Below are positions 1-8,920 of a stretch of 64,000 nucleotides of DNA, one piece after another. Each line of letters starts with the position of its first letter. Positions within the stretch are counted from its first letter, which is position 1. A program made the translations under genes and the position numbers. Location of the stretch: NCBI RefSeq assembly GCF_003425985.1, contig NZ_CP022985.1, positions 2,650,001 to 2,714,000 on the forward strand, written 5' to 3'. This stretch comes from Mariniflexile sp. TRM1-10 (GTDB lineage: Bacteria; Bacteroidota; Bacteroidia; Flavobacteriales; Flavobacteriaceae). The notes below the pieces were generated by a model. That model had not been told where the DNA came from and did not search any database. It worked only from the letters and a program-made list of their open reading frames with translations.

Positions 1-1002
1 TCAACCACATTCGATTATTTAGCATTATCCATACCAATGGGGAAATTTGGTTTTGGTTTTGGTTTGTTGCCTTACACATCAGTGGGTTATAAATTAGAGT
101 CTTTGGATGATAATTATACCGACGGTAGAATATCAAATAGATTTAAGGGTGAAGGTGGACTAAACAAAGCATTTTTAGGATTTGGTTATCAAATTACCGA
201 TAAATTAAGCGTTGGTATTGATGCACAGTATAATTTTGGAAACATTCAAAACAGTAATATAGCGTTTGCTTACGATGATGACGGCAATCCTACACAATAT
301 CAAACTAGAGAAAATAACAGATCTGATTTAAGCGGTTTGAATGTGAACTTGGGGTTGTCTTATAAAACCATGATAAATAGTGATTTAGAGCTTGTTACTG
401 GGGCTACATATACTCCCCAAAGCAATCTTTCTTCAAAAAATGAAAGATCTATTTCGGCAATTATAGTTTCATCTACAGGAACCGAAGCGGTTGTTAATAC
501 CATTGAAACCGATTTGGAATCTTTAGGATTATTGGAAACCGATTTGGTGTTGCCATCCAAATTCTCAATAGGAGCAGGTATTGGCAAACCAAGAAAATGG
601 TTTGTAGGTATAGAATCTGAATATCAAACAACCAGTAATTTTTCAAATGATTTGTACACCAGTACAGCTGTTAAATACGAAAATGCTGCATCAGTCTCTA
701 TAGGAGGTTTTTATATACCCCAATACAATTCATTTACAAGTTACTTAAAACGTGCAGTTTATAGAGCAGGATTGCACTATGAAAACACAGGGTTAAACAT
801 AGAAAACGAATCCATAAACGAGTTTGGCATATCTTTTGGAGTAGGGTTACCAGTTGGTAGTTTTTTCTCTAATGCCAACTTAGGTTTAGAACTTGGAAAA
901 AGAGGAACAACAAACAGTAATTTAATACAAGAGAATTTTATAAATTTCCAAATAAGTTTATCTTTGAACGATAGATGGTTCCAGAAAAGGAAATATGACT
1001 AA
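1..1002 (+). CDS. Outer-membrane beta-barrel protein, FadL/OmpP1-like (5' truncated by window edge)
   Basis: The frame is open from base 1 (STTFDYLALSIPMGKFG), so the ATG at 37 is internal and the signal peptide lies outside the window. The protein has alternating hydrophobic/polar strands rich in Gly, Tyr and Asn (GFGYQITDKLSVGIDAQYNF, LNVNLGLSYKT) and ends in a short amphipathic strand (NFQISLSLND), as expected of an outer-membrane barrel. The overall style resembles FadL/OmpP1-type or generic Bacteroidota barrels; the substrate is unknown. The next gene follows after 19 bases on the same strand, and then LptC, which suggests an envelope-biogenesis operon. The barrel assignment is firm; the family is tentative. 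Confidence 0.7.
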   Translation, partial: STTFDYLALSIPMGKFGFGFGLLPYTSVGYKLESLDDNYTDGRISNRFKGEGGLNKAFLGFGYQITDKLSVGIDAQYNFGNIQNSNIAFAYDDDGNPTQYQTRENNRSDLSGLNVNLGLSYKTMINSDLELVTGATYTPQSNLSSKNERSISAIIVSSTGTEAVVNTIETDLESLGLLETDLVLPSKFSIGAGIGKPRKWFVGIESEYQTTSNFSNDLYTSTAVKYENAASVSIGGFYIPQYNSFTSYLKRAVYRAGLHYENTGLNIENESINEFGISFGVGLPVGSFFSNANLGLELGKRGTTNSNLIQENFINFQISLSLNDRWFQKRKYD

Positions 1003-1021
1003 CAAGCGTAACATTATTATC

Positions 1022-2404
1022 ATGAAAACAAAAATTACATTATTATTAGCAGCATTATTTATTGGTTTAAATATAGGGTTTGCACAGCAAGATGAAGAGT
1101 GTATGACAAAACTTTCTATATTCCATGAATATGTGAAAGCTAAAAACTATGATGCAGCATATGAACCATGGATGGCCGTAAGAAACAAATGCCCTCAATT
1201 TAATAACGCTATATATGTTGACGGTGAGAAAATATTAACCGACAAAATTGAAAAAGCTACAGGGGCAGATAAAGCTACTTACTTAAATGACTTAATAAAA
1301 CTTTGGACAGAAAGAGGCGTGCATTTTCCTAGCAAAACTCCAAAAGGAGAATACGGAGCAAAAGCTTGTCAATTAATGTACGATAACAGGGAAGTATTAA
1401 ATAAAACAAACGAAGAATTGTATGCATGTTTTGATGCCGTATACCAAGCAGATAAAGCCACATTTACAAATCCACAAAGTTTATATACTTATTTTTCTTT
1501 GATGGTAGATTTATTTGATGCTGGAAAAAAACCTGCGGAAGATTTATTTAATAAATACGATGATATTGTAGAGAAAGTAGAAGAAGAAGTTAAGAACTAC
1601 TCGGAAAGTCTTAACACACTTATTGAAAAAGAAGAAGCTGGTACTGCATTAACAAATAAAGAATCGCAATATAAAGCATATTACGAAAGTTACTTGGCAG
1701 CTTACGATCAAATATCTGCTGGTATTGATGAAAAAATGGGAACAAGAGCAAACTGTGATATTTTAATTCCTTTATACCAAAAGAACTTTGAAGAAAACAA
1801 AGGCAATGCTGTTTGGTTACAAAGAGCAGCTGGTAAAATGTCTGAAAAAGAATGTACAGATGATCCATTGTTCTTTAAGTTAGTAAATGCTTACCACGAT
1901 TTAAGTCCATCGGCTAAGTCAGCATATTACTTAGGTATCTTAAAAGATAAAGAAGGTAAATCAAATGAAGCGATTACTTTTTACAAACAAGCGATATCGT
2001 TAGAAACTGATAACTTCAAAAAGGCAAACCTTAATAATAAAATTGCTTTAAAATTAAAAGCAAAAGGAAGCTATTCACAAGCAAGAACGTTCTTTAGAGA
2101 AGCCTTAAGATTAAACCCATCAAACGGACGTCCTCACTTATCTATTGCAGCTATGTATGCAGCAAGTGCTAATGATTGTGGTGACACTAACTTTAACAAA
2201 AGAGCAGTATATTGGTTAGCAGCCAGAGAAGCTCAAAAAGCAGCACGTGTGGATTCTAAATTATCAGGTGCCGCAGCACAGTCTGTAGCTAGTTATGAGG
2301 CCAAGGCGCCTTCAAAAGCGGATATCTTCACCTGTGGTTGCTCAGGTCAGGTTATTAAAATTGGATGTTGGATTGGAGATTCGGTTACAGTACCAAAAAT
2401 TTAA
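1022..2404 (+). CDS. Secreted tetratricopeptide-repeat protein
   Basis: The preferred start is the ATG at 1022, because it places a clean signal peptide (MKTKITLLLAALFIGLNIGFAQ) at the N-terminus; an upstream ATG at 995 overlaps the preceding gene and only adds a basic extension. The mature protein is about 440 residues. TPR units are clear near residues 300-380 (AYYLGILKDKEGKSNEAITF, then GSYSQARTFFREALRLNPSN), and the rest is alpha-helical with a Glu/Lys-rich stretch. The C-terminus carries a Cys-x-Cys motif (TCGCSG). It is probably a periplasmic scaffold. Its stop codon overlaps the lptC start (TAATG), indicating translational coupling. The exact function is not known. Confidence 0.8.
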   Translation: MKTKITLLLAALFIGLNIGFAQQDEECMTKLSIFHEYVKAKNYDAAYEPWMAVRNKCPQFNNAIYVDGEKILTDKIEKATGADKATYLNDLIKLWTERGVHFPSKTPKGEYGAKACQLMYDNREVLNKTNEELYACFDAVYQADKATFTNPQSLYTYFSLMVDLFDAGKKPAEDLFNKYDDIVEKVEEEVKNYSESLNTLIEKEEAGTALTNKESQYKAYYESYLAAYDQISAGIDEKMGTRANCDILIPLYQKNFEENKGNAVWLQRAAGKMSEKECTDDPLFFKLVNAYHDLSPSAKSAYYLGILKDKEGKSNEAITFYKQAISLETDNFKKANLNNKIALKLKAKGSYSQARTFFREALRLNPSNGRPHLSIAAMYAASANDCGDTNFNKRAVYWLAAREAQKAARVDSKLSGAAAQSVASYEAKAPSKADIFTCGCSGQVIKIGCWIGDSVTVPKI

Positions 2405-2958
2405 TGAAACAAGAAAATTTATATAAAATATTAAACATAGTCACCATATTTGTGGTGACTATGTTTTTTTCATGTAACGACAGTTTTGACCAAGTTCAAA
2501 AAATAGGAATCTCTGAGAATGAACCTATTGGAATTGCCGAAAACATTAATTTAAAACATACCGATTCGGGTAGGGTTACAGCAAATCTTATAAGCCCTAA
2601 AATGCTGGATTTTACTAATCGAAACTTTCCTTATAGCGAATTTCCGGAAGGTATTACCCTAAACTTATTTGACGAACAAAATAAAAAAAGCGTGGTAGTA
2701 GCCGATTATGCTATTATTTATGATCAAACCGATCTTTTAGATTTGCAAGGAAACGTTGTTATTACAACCAGTGATAATAGGGTTTTAAAAACTGAACAGT
2801 TGTTTTACGACCAGAAGAAAGAATGGTTGTTTACAAATAAACCTGTAACATTTAAAACCGAAACTGATATTATAAATGGTAATGGTTTCGATTCTAATTC
2901 CAAATTCACCAATGCCGAAGTGCTAGAGGTTACAGGTATTATTACTGTAGAAGACTAA
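2404..2958 (+). CDS. lptC: LPS export periplasmic lipoprotein LptC
   Basis: The ATG at 2404 overlaps the previous stop codon by one base. The N-terminus is a hydrophobic anchor with a lipobox-like end (FVVTMFFSC), so the protein is probably lipidated. The body has an LptC/OstA-like beta-jellyroll pattern (MLDFTNRNFPYSEFPEGITL, VVADYAIIYDQTDLLDLQGN, VVITTSDNRVLKTEQLFYD, FKTETDIINGNGFDSN). LptC family members sit in the inner membrane and hand lipopolysaccharide from the LptBFG transporter to LptA. A length of 184 residues fits the family. The TPR and barrel genes upstream and the CNNM and PpiD genes downstream support an envelope-assembly locus. Confidence 0.85.
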   Translation: MKQENLYKILNIVTIFVVTMFFSCNDSFDQVQKIGISENEPIGIAENINLKHTDSGRVTANLISPKMLDFTNRNFPYSEFPEGITLNLFDEQNKKSVVVADYAIIYDQTDLLDLQGNVVITTSDNRVLKTEQLFYDQKKEWLFTNKPVTFKTETDIINGNGFDSNSKFTNAEVLEVTGIITVED

Positions 2959-3194
2959 TTTTATTCAAATTAATTTTAGTACCTGACAAAAATTGAAGCG
3001 TGTCACATTGAACCTTTCTGCTGTACTCAAGATAAAGTAAAGTCGAAATGTGATTAAAACCAATATTTTCAATGTCTTCGACTGCGCTCAGACTGACATC
3101 TGAGTATATTTGGATTTTTGTCATGCTATTAAACAAATTAATTTAAAAATCGCTATTCTTCAATTTTAATTATCTTTACAAACAAAACAAACAC
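2959..3194. other. Intergenic region with short GAGC-type dispersed repeats
   Basis: This stretch separates lptC from the next small gene. Between about 3000 and 3110 it carries degraded copies of the dispersed motif CTTCGACTGCGCTCAGACTG and its opposite orientation, also seen near 12.4, 20.7, 24.6 and 57.6 kb. I see no credible coding sequence here; the minus-strand open frame that covers it lacks any recognisable protein character. Confidence 0.5.
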
Positions 3195-3288
3195 ATGAAA
3201 CATCCATGTCAAAGTCTTTCCTCCCAAGGGAATGATTGTGTAAGGATGTAACATGTGACCTTTAAGAAACAAATAAAATATACACATG
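3195..3288 (+). repeat. Leader repeat with micro-ORF, ending at a start codon
   Basis: A block beginning ATGAAACATCC (micro-ORF 3195-3251, MKHPCQSLSSQGNDCVRM) contains CTCCCAAGGGAATGATT and ...CATGTGACC, and ends in an A-rich stretch running directly into the ATGAAA start of the gene at 3286. The same architecture recurs at 58285-58381 in front of yaaA, and its second half alone at about 58230-58290. The repeat therefore stops exactly at start codons of unrelated genes. Whether the micro-ORF is translated is unknown. Confidence 0.5.
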
Positions 3289-3480
3289 AAATATTCTAAA
3301 ATTTTCCAATATGCCTATTTGGTTTTTGCTGTACTGTTTATTTATGATGGTATTACAAAATGGAATGACGGTACCAACAGTGCTTATGTTTCACTTGGAT
3401 TGGCTGCATTAGCTATTTTTATGTATTTCTTTAGAAGAAAGTTTGCTAAAAAATATGATAATACTAATAATTCAAAATAA
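3286..3480 (+). CDS. Small two-helix membrane protein, hypothetical
   Basis: A 64-residue protein with two hydrophobic segments (roughly residues 8-22 and 34-49), separated by a short polar loop (GITKWNDGTNSAY) and followed by a basic tail (RRKFAKKYDN). It abuts the next gene with no gap (stop at 3480, ATG at 3481), so the two are probably co-translated. No family was recognised. The position between lptC and a CNNM transporter-like gene suggests an accessory envelope role, which is inference only. Confidence 0.65.
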   Translation: MKYSKIFQYAYLVFAVLFIYDGITKWNDGTNSAYVSLGLAALAIFMYFFRRKFAKKYDNTNNSK

Positions 3481-4770
3481 ATGAGTATTGATGTCATTAT
3501 CATCATTCTATCATTAATACTTTCTGCCTTTTTTTCTGGTATGGAGATTGCCTATATATCTTCAAACAAAATTCATATAGAAATTGAGAAAAAGCAAGAA
3601 GGTATTTTATCAAAAGTTTTAACCAAACTAACCGCAAAACCCTCAAAATTTATTGCAACCATGCTTATTGGTAACAATATCGTTTTGGTTATTTATGGGT
3701 TTTTTATGGGTGATTTGTTGGTGGCTTGGTTTAAATCCATGGTGCCAACATCCTATGGTTTTTTAGACTTGATGCTAACCGATTTTAGTTTATTGACACA
3801 AACCATAATTTCTACGCTTGTTATTTTAATTACTGCCGAATTTTTCCCTAAGGTGTTTTTTCAAATATATGCCAACTCTCTAATAAAAGCACTGGCAATT
3901 CCTGCTTATGGATTTTATGTTGCGTTTAGTTTTATTTCAGATTTTGTTATTTGGATTTCAGATTTTGTTCTAAAGCATATTTTTAAAACTGAAGGGGACC
4001 AAATACAATTGGCATTCACAAAGGTGGAATTGGGTAACTATATTAGTGAGCAAATGGAATCGGTAGAGGCGCATGATTATGTAGATTCCGAAATACAGAT
4101 TTTTCAAAATGCTTTAGAGTTTTCTGAAGTTAAAGCCCGAGAAGTTATGGTGCCCCGAACCGAAATAACAGCCATAGAAATTAACGATTCCATTAAATCA
4201 CTCAACGCTCTTTTTACCAAAACAGGCTTTACCAAAATTTTGGTTTATAAGGATACTATCGATGATATTTTAGGTTATGTACACTCTTTTGAGTTGTTTA
4301 GAAAACCTAAAAACATTAAGGCTATGATGCTTCCTGTGGAATATGTTCCGGAAACCGTGCTAATAAAAGATGTGCTTAGTGTACTCATAAAAAAACGAAA
4401 AAGCATGGCGATTGTTTTAGATGAATATGGCGGTACTTCAGGTGTTATGACAGTTGAAGATATTGTTGAGGAATTGTTTGGGGAAATTGAAGACGAACAT
4501 GATACAGTCGATTTAATTGAAGAAAAACGGGATGATGGCACCTACACATTTTCTGCACGATTGGAAGTCGATTACATTAATGAAACCTACAAGTTAAACC
4601 TTCCGGAAAGCGAAAATTATGAAACGTTAGGAGGTTTAATTGTAAATCATACCGAAGAAATTCCCGCGCAAAACGATGTTGTAAAAATCGACACTTTTGG
4701 TTTTACGATTTTAGAAGTATCAAACACCAAAATCGATCTTATAGAGCTTAAACTTTTAAACGAAGATTAG
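3481..4770 (+). CDS. CNNM/CorC-HlyC family membrane protein with CBS domains
   Basis: The 429-residue protein has the standard architecture of the hemolysin-C/CNNM family: a DUF21 domain of about four membrane segments (residues 1-190, starting VIIIILSLILSAFFSGMEIA), a CBS pair (about 205-325, including VKAREVMVPRTEI and GTSGVMTVEDIVEELFGEIEDE), and a C-terminal CorC/HlyC transporter-associated domain (about 345-425). Family members are linked to Mg2+/Co2+ homeostasis; the gliding protein GldE of Flavobacterium belongs to the same family, and I cannot separate the two possibilities. It directly follows the small membrane protein. Confidence 0.85.
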   Translation: MSIDVIIIILSLILSAFFSGMEIAYISSNKIHIEIEKKQEGILSKVLTKLTAKPSKFIATMLIGNNIVLVIYGFFMGDLLVAWFKSMVPTSYGFLDLMLTDFSLLTQTIISTLVILITAEFFPKVFFQIYANSLIKALAIPAYGFYVAFSFISDFVIWISDFVLKHIFKTEGDQIQLAFTKVELGNYISEQMESVEAHDYVDSEIQIFQNALEFSEVKAREVMVPRTEITAIEINDSIKSLNALFTKTGFTKILVYKDTIDDILGYVHSFELFRKPKNIKAMMLPVEYVPETVLIKDVLSVLIKKRKSMAIVLDEYGGTSGVMTVEDIVEELFGEIEDEHDTVDLIEEKRDDGTYTFSARLEVDYINETYKLNLPESENYETLGGLIVNHTEEIPAQNDVVKIDTFGFTILEVSNTKIDLIELKLLNED

Positions 4771-4781
4771 CGGTAGTTTTT

Positions 4782-4985
4782 AATCTAAAAAATTCCCCGA
4801 AGGCTCTGCCTCGGGGTGTCCAATTTACCTCTCCTTTGGAGGAGAGGTCAGAACTGCCAGGAAAGGCATTTCTGGGTGAGGTAAAATACAAAATTTCGGT
4901 TTTTGACCCTGAGGTCAAAATGAAACAGGCGAAACACCTCTATGGCTCTGCCTCGAGTATAGTCTGTTTCAAGAAATTTTTTATT
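4782..4985 (+). repeat. Structured multi-hairpin dispersed repeat, copy R1
   Basis: Starts 12 bases after the CNNM stop codon. It consists of successive inverted repeats: CCCCGAaGGC/GCCTCGGGG, ACCTCTCC/GGAGAGGT, AGAAcTGCC/GGCAtTTCT, TTTTGACC/GGTCAAAA, and an outer TGAAACAG...CTGTTTCA pair. Near-identical sequence follows gyrB (42284-42487), and shorter or diverged copies occur at about 60021-60128 and 39966-40085. No coding potential is seen. Confidence 0.75.
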
Positions 4986-5007
4986 CAAAATTGCAGTAAT
5001 TTTTCTT

Positions 5008-5178
5008 AACCCAGATTATGCCATAGAACTTTGTGATGAGGGCTGAAAGACCAATAAAATAAGTGATTTCACCGACTGAATCATAGCATCGCTATGGTGA
5101 AGGAGTGAAATCAAGCGTAGCACCATGTTTAGCAGGTATTTCAGTCCGTAATAAATTTTCTATTGTATAATTTGGGTT
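5008..5178. repeat. MITE-like inverted-repeat element E3
   Basis: The 171-bp segment is bounded by 21-bp inverted repeats, left AACCCAGATTATGCCATAGAA and right complementary in 18 of 21 positions. It contains an internal perfect hairpin, CATAGC/GCTATG (about 5084-5098). It is non-coding and lies upstream of the PpiD-like gene. The architecture resembles a miniature inverted-repeat element; no second copy lies in the window. Confidence 0.5.
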
Positions 5179-5339
5179 TGATAAAAAACAATCAACTTTA
5201 CAGCAAACAAATGCCTAATAACACTTTTATTATTAAATAGAAAATAGTATTTTCGCCCACGATATTTTGTCAAGTAACAATTGGCAACCAACTTAACAAG
5301 CTAAATCTTAACAACAGATTTTTTAAAAAATAATTTCAA

Positions 5340-7496
5340 ATGGCAGTTTTAAATAAGATAAGACAACGTTCACTATTTTTAATCATCGTCATAGCATTGG
5401 CGTTATTTGCTTTTGTATTGGCAGATTTATTTAAGAGCGGTAGTGCGTTTTCATCAGGACCCCAAAATGTTGTTGCGACCGTAAACGGAAAAGACATTAC
5501 CCGCGAAGACTTTATGCAAAAAGTTGAAGTAGCACAACGCCAAGCAGGATCAAGTGCTTCTAATACACAGGTTATCAACCAGGTTTTCGAACAGGAAGTA
5601 AGACAAGCCGTTATGGAAAGCCAGTTTGAAAAATTAGGTATTTCTATTGAAAAAGACCAAATGAGAGATGCTTTAAAAACGGCATTGGGTACTAGTCCTG
5701 AGTTTTTAAATGAAGCAGGGGTGTTTGATGAAAATAAATTAAATGAATTTATAGCTAATTTAAAAGAAATATCACCTAACCCTAGTTTTATTGCAGGTCA
5801 GCCTGTAACTTACCCTGATTGGGTTAACTACGAGAAATCCATTGCTGCAAACGCTTTGCAACAAAACTACTTTAACATGGTTAGAGCTGGTTTGACAGCG
5901 ACACTTAAAGAAGGCGAATTAGAACATAAATTAGAAGGCAATAAAGTTGATATTCAATATGTGCAAATCCCTTATTCTTCAATCGAAGATGATAAAGTAA
6001 AAGTTTCATCTTCTGATATTTCTGACTATATAAACAAACACAAAAAACAATTTGAAGTAAAAGAGTCTAGAGATATTAAATATGTACAGTTTAATGAGGT
6101 AGCTTCTGAAGCAGATGAAAATGCTGTTAAAGCAGATTTACAAGCATTTTTAAAAGATAAAGTAGAGTACAATGATGTTTCAAAGGCAAATGACACAGTT
6201 ATTGGGTTTTTAAATACAACCAATAACGAAAGTTTTGTTAATAATAATTCAGACATTAAGTTCGATAAGCGTTTTGTTTTTAAATCGGCATTACCTTCTG
6301 AAGTTGCTGATAGCATTTTTAAATTAGGCGAAGGTGAAATTTATGGGCCCTATAAAGATAATGGATACTTTAAAATTTCTAAAGTGGTAGCCGTTAAACA
6401 AATCCCGGATTCTGCAAAAGTAAGACACATTTTAATTCCATTCATTGGTTCTCAAAGTGCAGGTCCAGAAGTTACGCAAAAGGAAGCGGAAGCTAAAGCA
6501 ACTGCTGATAGTTTATTGGCAGTTATAAAAGGAGACCGTAGCAAGTTCCCGGAATTGGTAACTTCATTTTCATCAGATCAAGGAAGTGTTCAAAACGAAG
6601 GACGTTACGATTGGCATCCTTACAATTCTATGGTACCAGAATTCAATGATTTTGAATTTGAAGGTAAAGTAGGTGATTTAGGTGTGGTAAAAACCATCTT
6701 CGGCTTTCATATTATAGAAATTGAAGGTCAAACAGACAAGAAAAAAGCCATCCAATTAGCAACACTAGCTAGAAAAATAGAACCATCTGAAGTGACTGTT
6801 GATAAAATATTTAGAGATGCTTCTAATTTTGAAATCGCTGTAGAGAAAAAAGATTTTGAAACGGTTGCCAAAGAGAAAAATTACACAGTACGCCCTGTAA
6901 ATGGTGTAAAGATTTTAGATGAAAATATACCAGGAATTGGAAGCCAAAGACCTATAGTGCGTTGGGCTTTTGAAGACAATGCTGAAGTAGGCGATGTGAA
7001 GCGTTTTAACATACCTAATGGATATGTTATTGCACAATTGGTAGCGAAACATGAAGAAGGACTGATGTCTGTTGAAGATGCCAAAGCTACGGTTATGCCA
7101 ATTGTTCGTAAAGAAAAGAAAGCAGCATTAATTAGAAGCCAAGTGTCTGCTACGACCTTAGAAGCGTTGGCGAAAGCTCAAAATACTACCGTGAAATCGG
7201 CATCAGCAGTTAACATGAAAAACCCAATGATTACTGGTGCAGGAAGAGAGCCTTTAGTAGTTGGTGCTGCCTTCGGATTGAAAGAAGGGCAAACGTCTAA
7301 ATTAATAGATGGCGCTAATGGTGTCTATATGATCAAAGTCACAAAAGTAACACCAGCAGTTAAGTTAGATAGCTATCAGGCAGTAGCTAATAGAGTGGAG
7401 CAACAAAAATTGAATGTGGTCTCTTCAAAGCTTTATAACGCATTAAAAGAATCTGCCGATATTGAAGATAACAGAGCTGAAAATCAGATTCAATAA
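5340..7496 (+). CDS. ppiD: PpiD/SurA-type peptidyl-prolyl isomerase, membrane-anchored chaperone
   Basis: The 718-residue protein begins with an uncleaved anchor (SLFLIIVIALALFAFVLADLF, about residues 11-31). A SurA-N-like helical chaperone region follows (VVATVNGKDITREDFMQKVE), then a parvulin rotamase domain at about 355-475 (AKVRHILIPF, FGFHIIEIEG), and a long C-terminal region. This order is that of PpiD, an inner-membrane periplasmic foldase that helps proteins leaving the SecYEG channel. The length is slightly above E. coli PpiD. A strong terminator follows at 7532-7560. The upstream gap of 570 bases is filled by repeats R1 and E3. Confidence 0.9.
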   Translation: MAVLNKIRQRSLFLIIVIALALFAFVLADLFKSGSAFSSGPQNVVATVNGKDITREDFMQKVEVAQRQAGSSASNTQVINQVFEQEVRQAVMESQFEKLGISIEKDQMRDALKTALGTSPEFLNEAGVFDENKLNEFIANLKEISPNPSFIAGQPVTYPDWVNYEKSIAANALQQNYFNMVRAGLTATLKEGELEHKLEGNKVDIQYVQIPYSSIEDDKVKVSSSDISDYINKHKKQFEVKESRDIKYVQFNEVASEADENAVKADLQAFLKDKVEYNDVSKANDTVIGFLNTTNNESFVNNNSDIKFDKRFVFKSALPSEVADSIFKLGEGEIYGPYKDNGYFKISKVVAVKQIPDSAKVRHILIPFIGSQSAGPEVTQKEAEAKATADSLLAVIKGDRSKFPELVTSFSSDQGSVQNEGRYDWHPYNSMVPEFNDFEFEGKVGDLGVVKTIFGFHIIEIEGQTDKKKAIQLATLARKIEPSEVTVDKIFRDASNFEIAVEKKDFETVAKEKNYTVRPVNGVKILDENIPGIGSQRPIVRWAFEDNAEVGDVKRFNIPNGYVIAQLVAKHEEGLMSVEDAKATVMPIVRKEKKAALIRSQVSATTLEALAKAQNTTVKSASAVNMKNPMITGAGREPLVVGAAFGLKEGQTSKLIDGANGVYMIKVTKVTPAVKLDSYQAVANRVEQQKLNVVSSKLYNALKESADIEDNRAENQIQ

Positions 7497-7531
7497 GACG
7501 ACTTTTCAATTAGAAAATTTTTAAAATATTT

Positions 7532-7565
7532 AAAAGGAGCAAATTTAATTTGCTCCTTTTTGTTT
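7532..7565 (+). terminator. Rho-independent terminator after ppiD
   Basis: A near-perfect inverted repeat (AAAAGGAGCAAATT and its complement around a single T) followed by a T-rich tract, 35 bases after the ppiD stop codon. Confidence 0.85.
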
Positions 7566-7723
7566 GGACAAAGTTTTACTTAATGATTTTTTGATCATGT
7601 ATAGAACAGATTATGTAAACATCTGAAAACTTATAAAATTGACCATCGATTAAAAATGATACTGTTTTATTGTTAAATTACACATCTTAGCTACCAATTA
7701 GATTTTTAAAAACACTAATCAGA

Positions 7724-8662
7724 ATGTCAATAAAACCAAGCAAAGCAGTTGTAGGAGGTATCATTCCGCCCATGGTAACACCCTTAATGTCCGATAATCT
7801 TTCATTAGATATTAAAGGGGTAAATAATCTATTAGAGCATATAATTGCTGGTGGTGTACATGGGGTTTTTGTTTTAGGAACTACAGGAGAATCAACAAGT
7901 TTGAGTTATAAAACAAGAGAAAAACTTATTAATGAAACTTGTAAAATTGTTAATGGAAGGATTCCTGTTTTTGTTGGAATTACTGATACTTCTATTGAAG
8001 AAAGCTTGCAATTAGCTTCTTTCGCAAAAAAAGCAGGTGCTTCATACGTAGTGGCGGCACCGCCATATTATTATGGTTTAGGCCAAGAGGAGTTATATAA
8101 ATACTATTGGAAACTAGCAGACTCGCTTCCTTTACCACTTTTTCTATATAATATGCCTTCGCATACCAAAATAAATATCGATGCAAAAACGGTTGTTCGT
8201 TTGTCTGAACATTCAAATATCGTGGGTTTAAAGGATAGTTCAGCAAATACTGTTTATTTTCAATCGTTATGCTATTTGTTAAAATCAAAACCAGATTTTT
8301 CCCTTATTGTCGGTCCGGAAGAGATTACTGCCGAAACCATCTTAATGGGAGGAAAAGGGGGCGTTAACGGTGGCGCTAACATGTTTCCAAAACTTTATGT
8401 TGCTTTATACAAGGCAGCCATAGCTAAAGATTTGGCTCGTGTAGAGGAGTTGCAAAGTTTGGTTATGGACATTACAACCAGTATTTATACATTAGGGTCT
8501 TATGGTTCTAGTTATCTTAAAGGTCTTAAAGGCGCTTTGGCAACATTAGGAATTATTCAACCTTATATAGCACCGCCATTTAGTTGCTTTGATGAAAAGG
8601 AGATGCGTGAAGTTGTTAGAAATATAAAAAGAATTGAAATAGAAATGGCTAAGGTATTGTAG
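7724..8662 (+). CDS. DapA/NanA-family (dihydrodipicolinate synthase-like) aldolase
   Basis: A TIM-barrel aldolase of 312 residues. It shows the family signature GTTGES near residue 53, the catalytic Tyr142 (LFLYNMPSHT) and the Schiff-base Lys170 (IVGLKDSS). Family members condense or cleave pyruvate adducts: DapA (lysine synthesis), N-acetylneuraminate lyase, or 2-keto-3-deoxy sugar-acid aldolases. It sits next to a sodium/solute symporter and L-fucose isomerase, so a catabolic sugar or sialic-acid-type aldolase is more likely than lysine biosynthesis; the substrate cannot be fixed from sequence. Confidence 0.8.
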   Translation: MSIKPSKAVVGGIIPPMVTPLMSDNLSLDIKGVNNLLEHIIAGGVHGVFVLGTTGESTSLSYKTREKLINETCKIVNGRIPVFVGITDTSIEESLQLASFAKKAGASYVVAAPPYYYGLGQEELYKYYWKLADSLPLPLFLYNMPSHTKINIDAKTVVRLSEHSNIVGLKDSSANTVYFQSLCYLLKSKPDFSLIVGPEEITAETILMGGKGGVNGGANMFPKLYVALYKAAIAKDLARVEELQSLVMDITTSIYTLGSYGSSYLKGLKGALATLGIIQPYIAPPFSCFDEKEMREVVRNIKRIEIEMAKVL

Positions 8663-8739
8663 TACTAAAACTAACCACTCTAAACTATATAAAATTTAAA
8701 GTCACCCAATTTCTACATAACATTGTATTACCTGCATAA

Positions 8740-8907
8740 CTAAGAAGTGATTTAAACTTTTTGTTTGTAAGCGAAAAATTCGGCTTTTGTTTCATAATGA
8801 AGCCTTTTTTATGTAACATAGCAGCGCTACGGGACTTAAAAAAGTCAAAATTAGGGAGCAAAATGTGAATTTTGCAGGTAAAAGAAAAAGTTTAAATGAC
8901 TTCTAAG
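8740..8907. repeat. MITE-like inverted-repeat element E1
   Basis: A 168-bp non-coding segment bounded by 27-bp inverted repeats matching at 24 positions; the core is ATTTAAACTTTTT with its complement. Parts of it (the terminal repeat, AAGCGAAAAAtt, and catagcagNgctacgg) recur in inverted orientation in E2 at 50984-51202, so the two are copies of one family. Internal hairpin GCAAAAT/ATTTTGC. It ends 14 bases before the ATG of the symporter gene. Confidence 0.6.
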
Positions 8908-8920
8908 TAAAACTAAATTA

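Noticed and set aside
360..587. Minus-strand ORFs inside strong coding regions (for example 360-587, 1620-1868, 17613-18053, 28444-28875)
   Set aside because: They are shadows of well-supported plus-strand genes and show no independent protein character.
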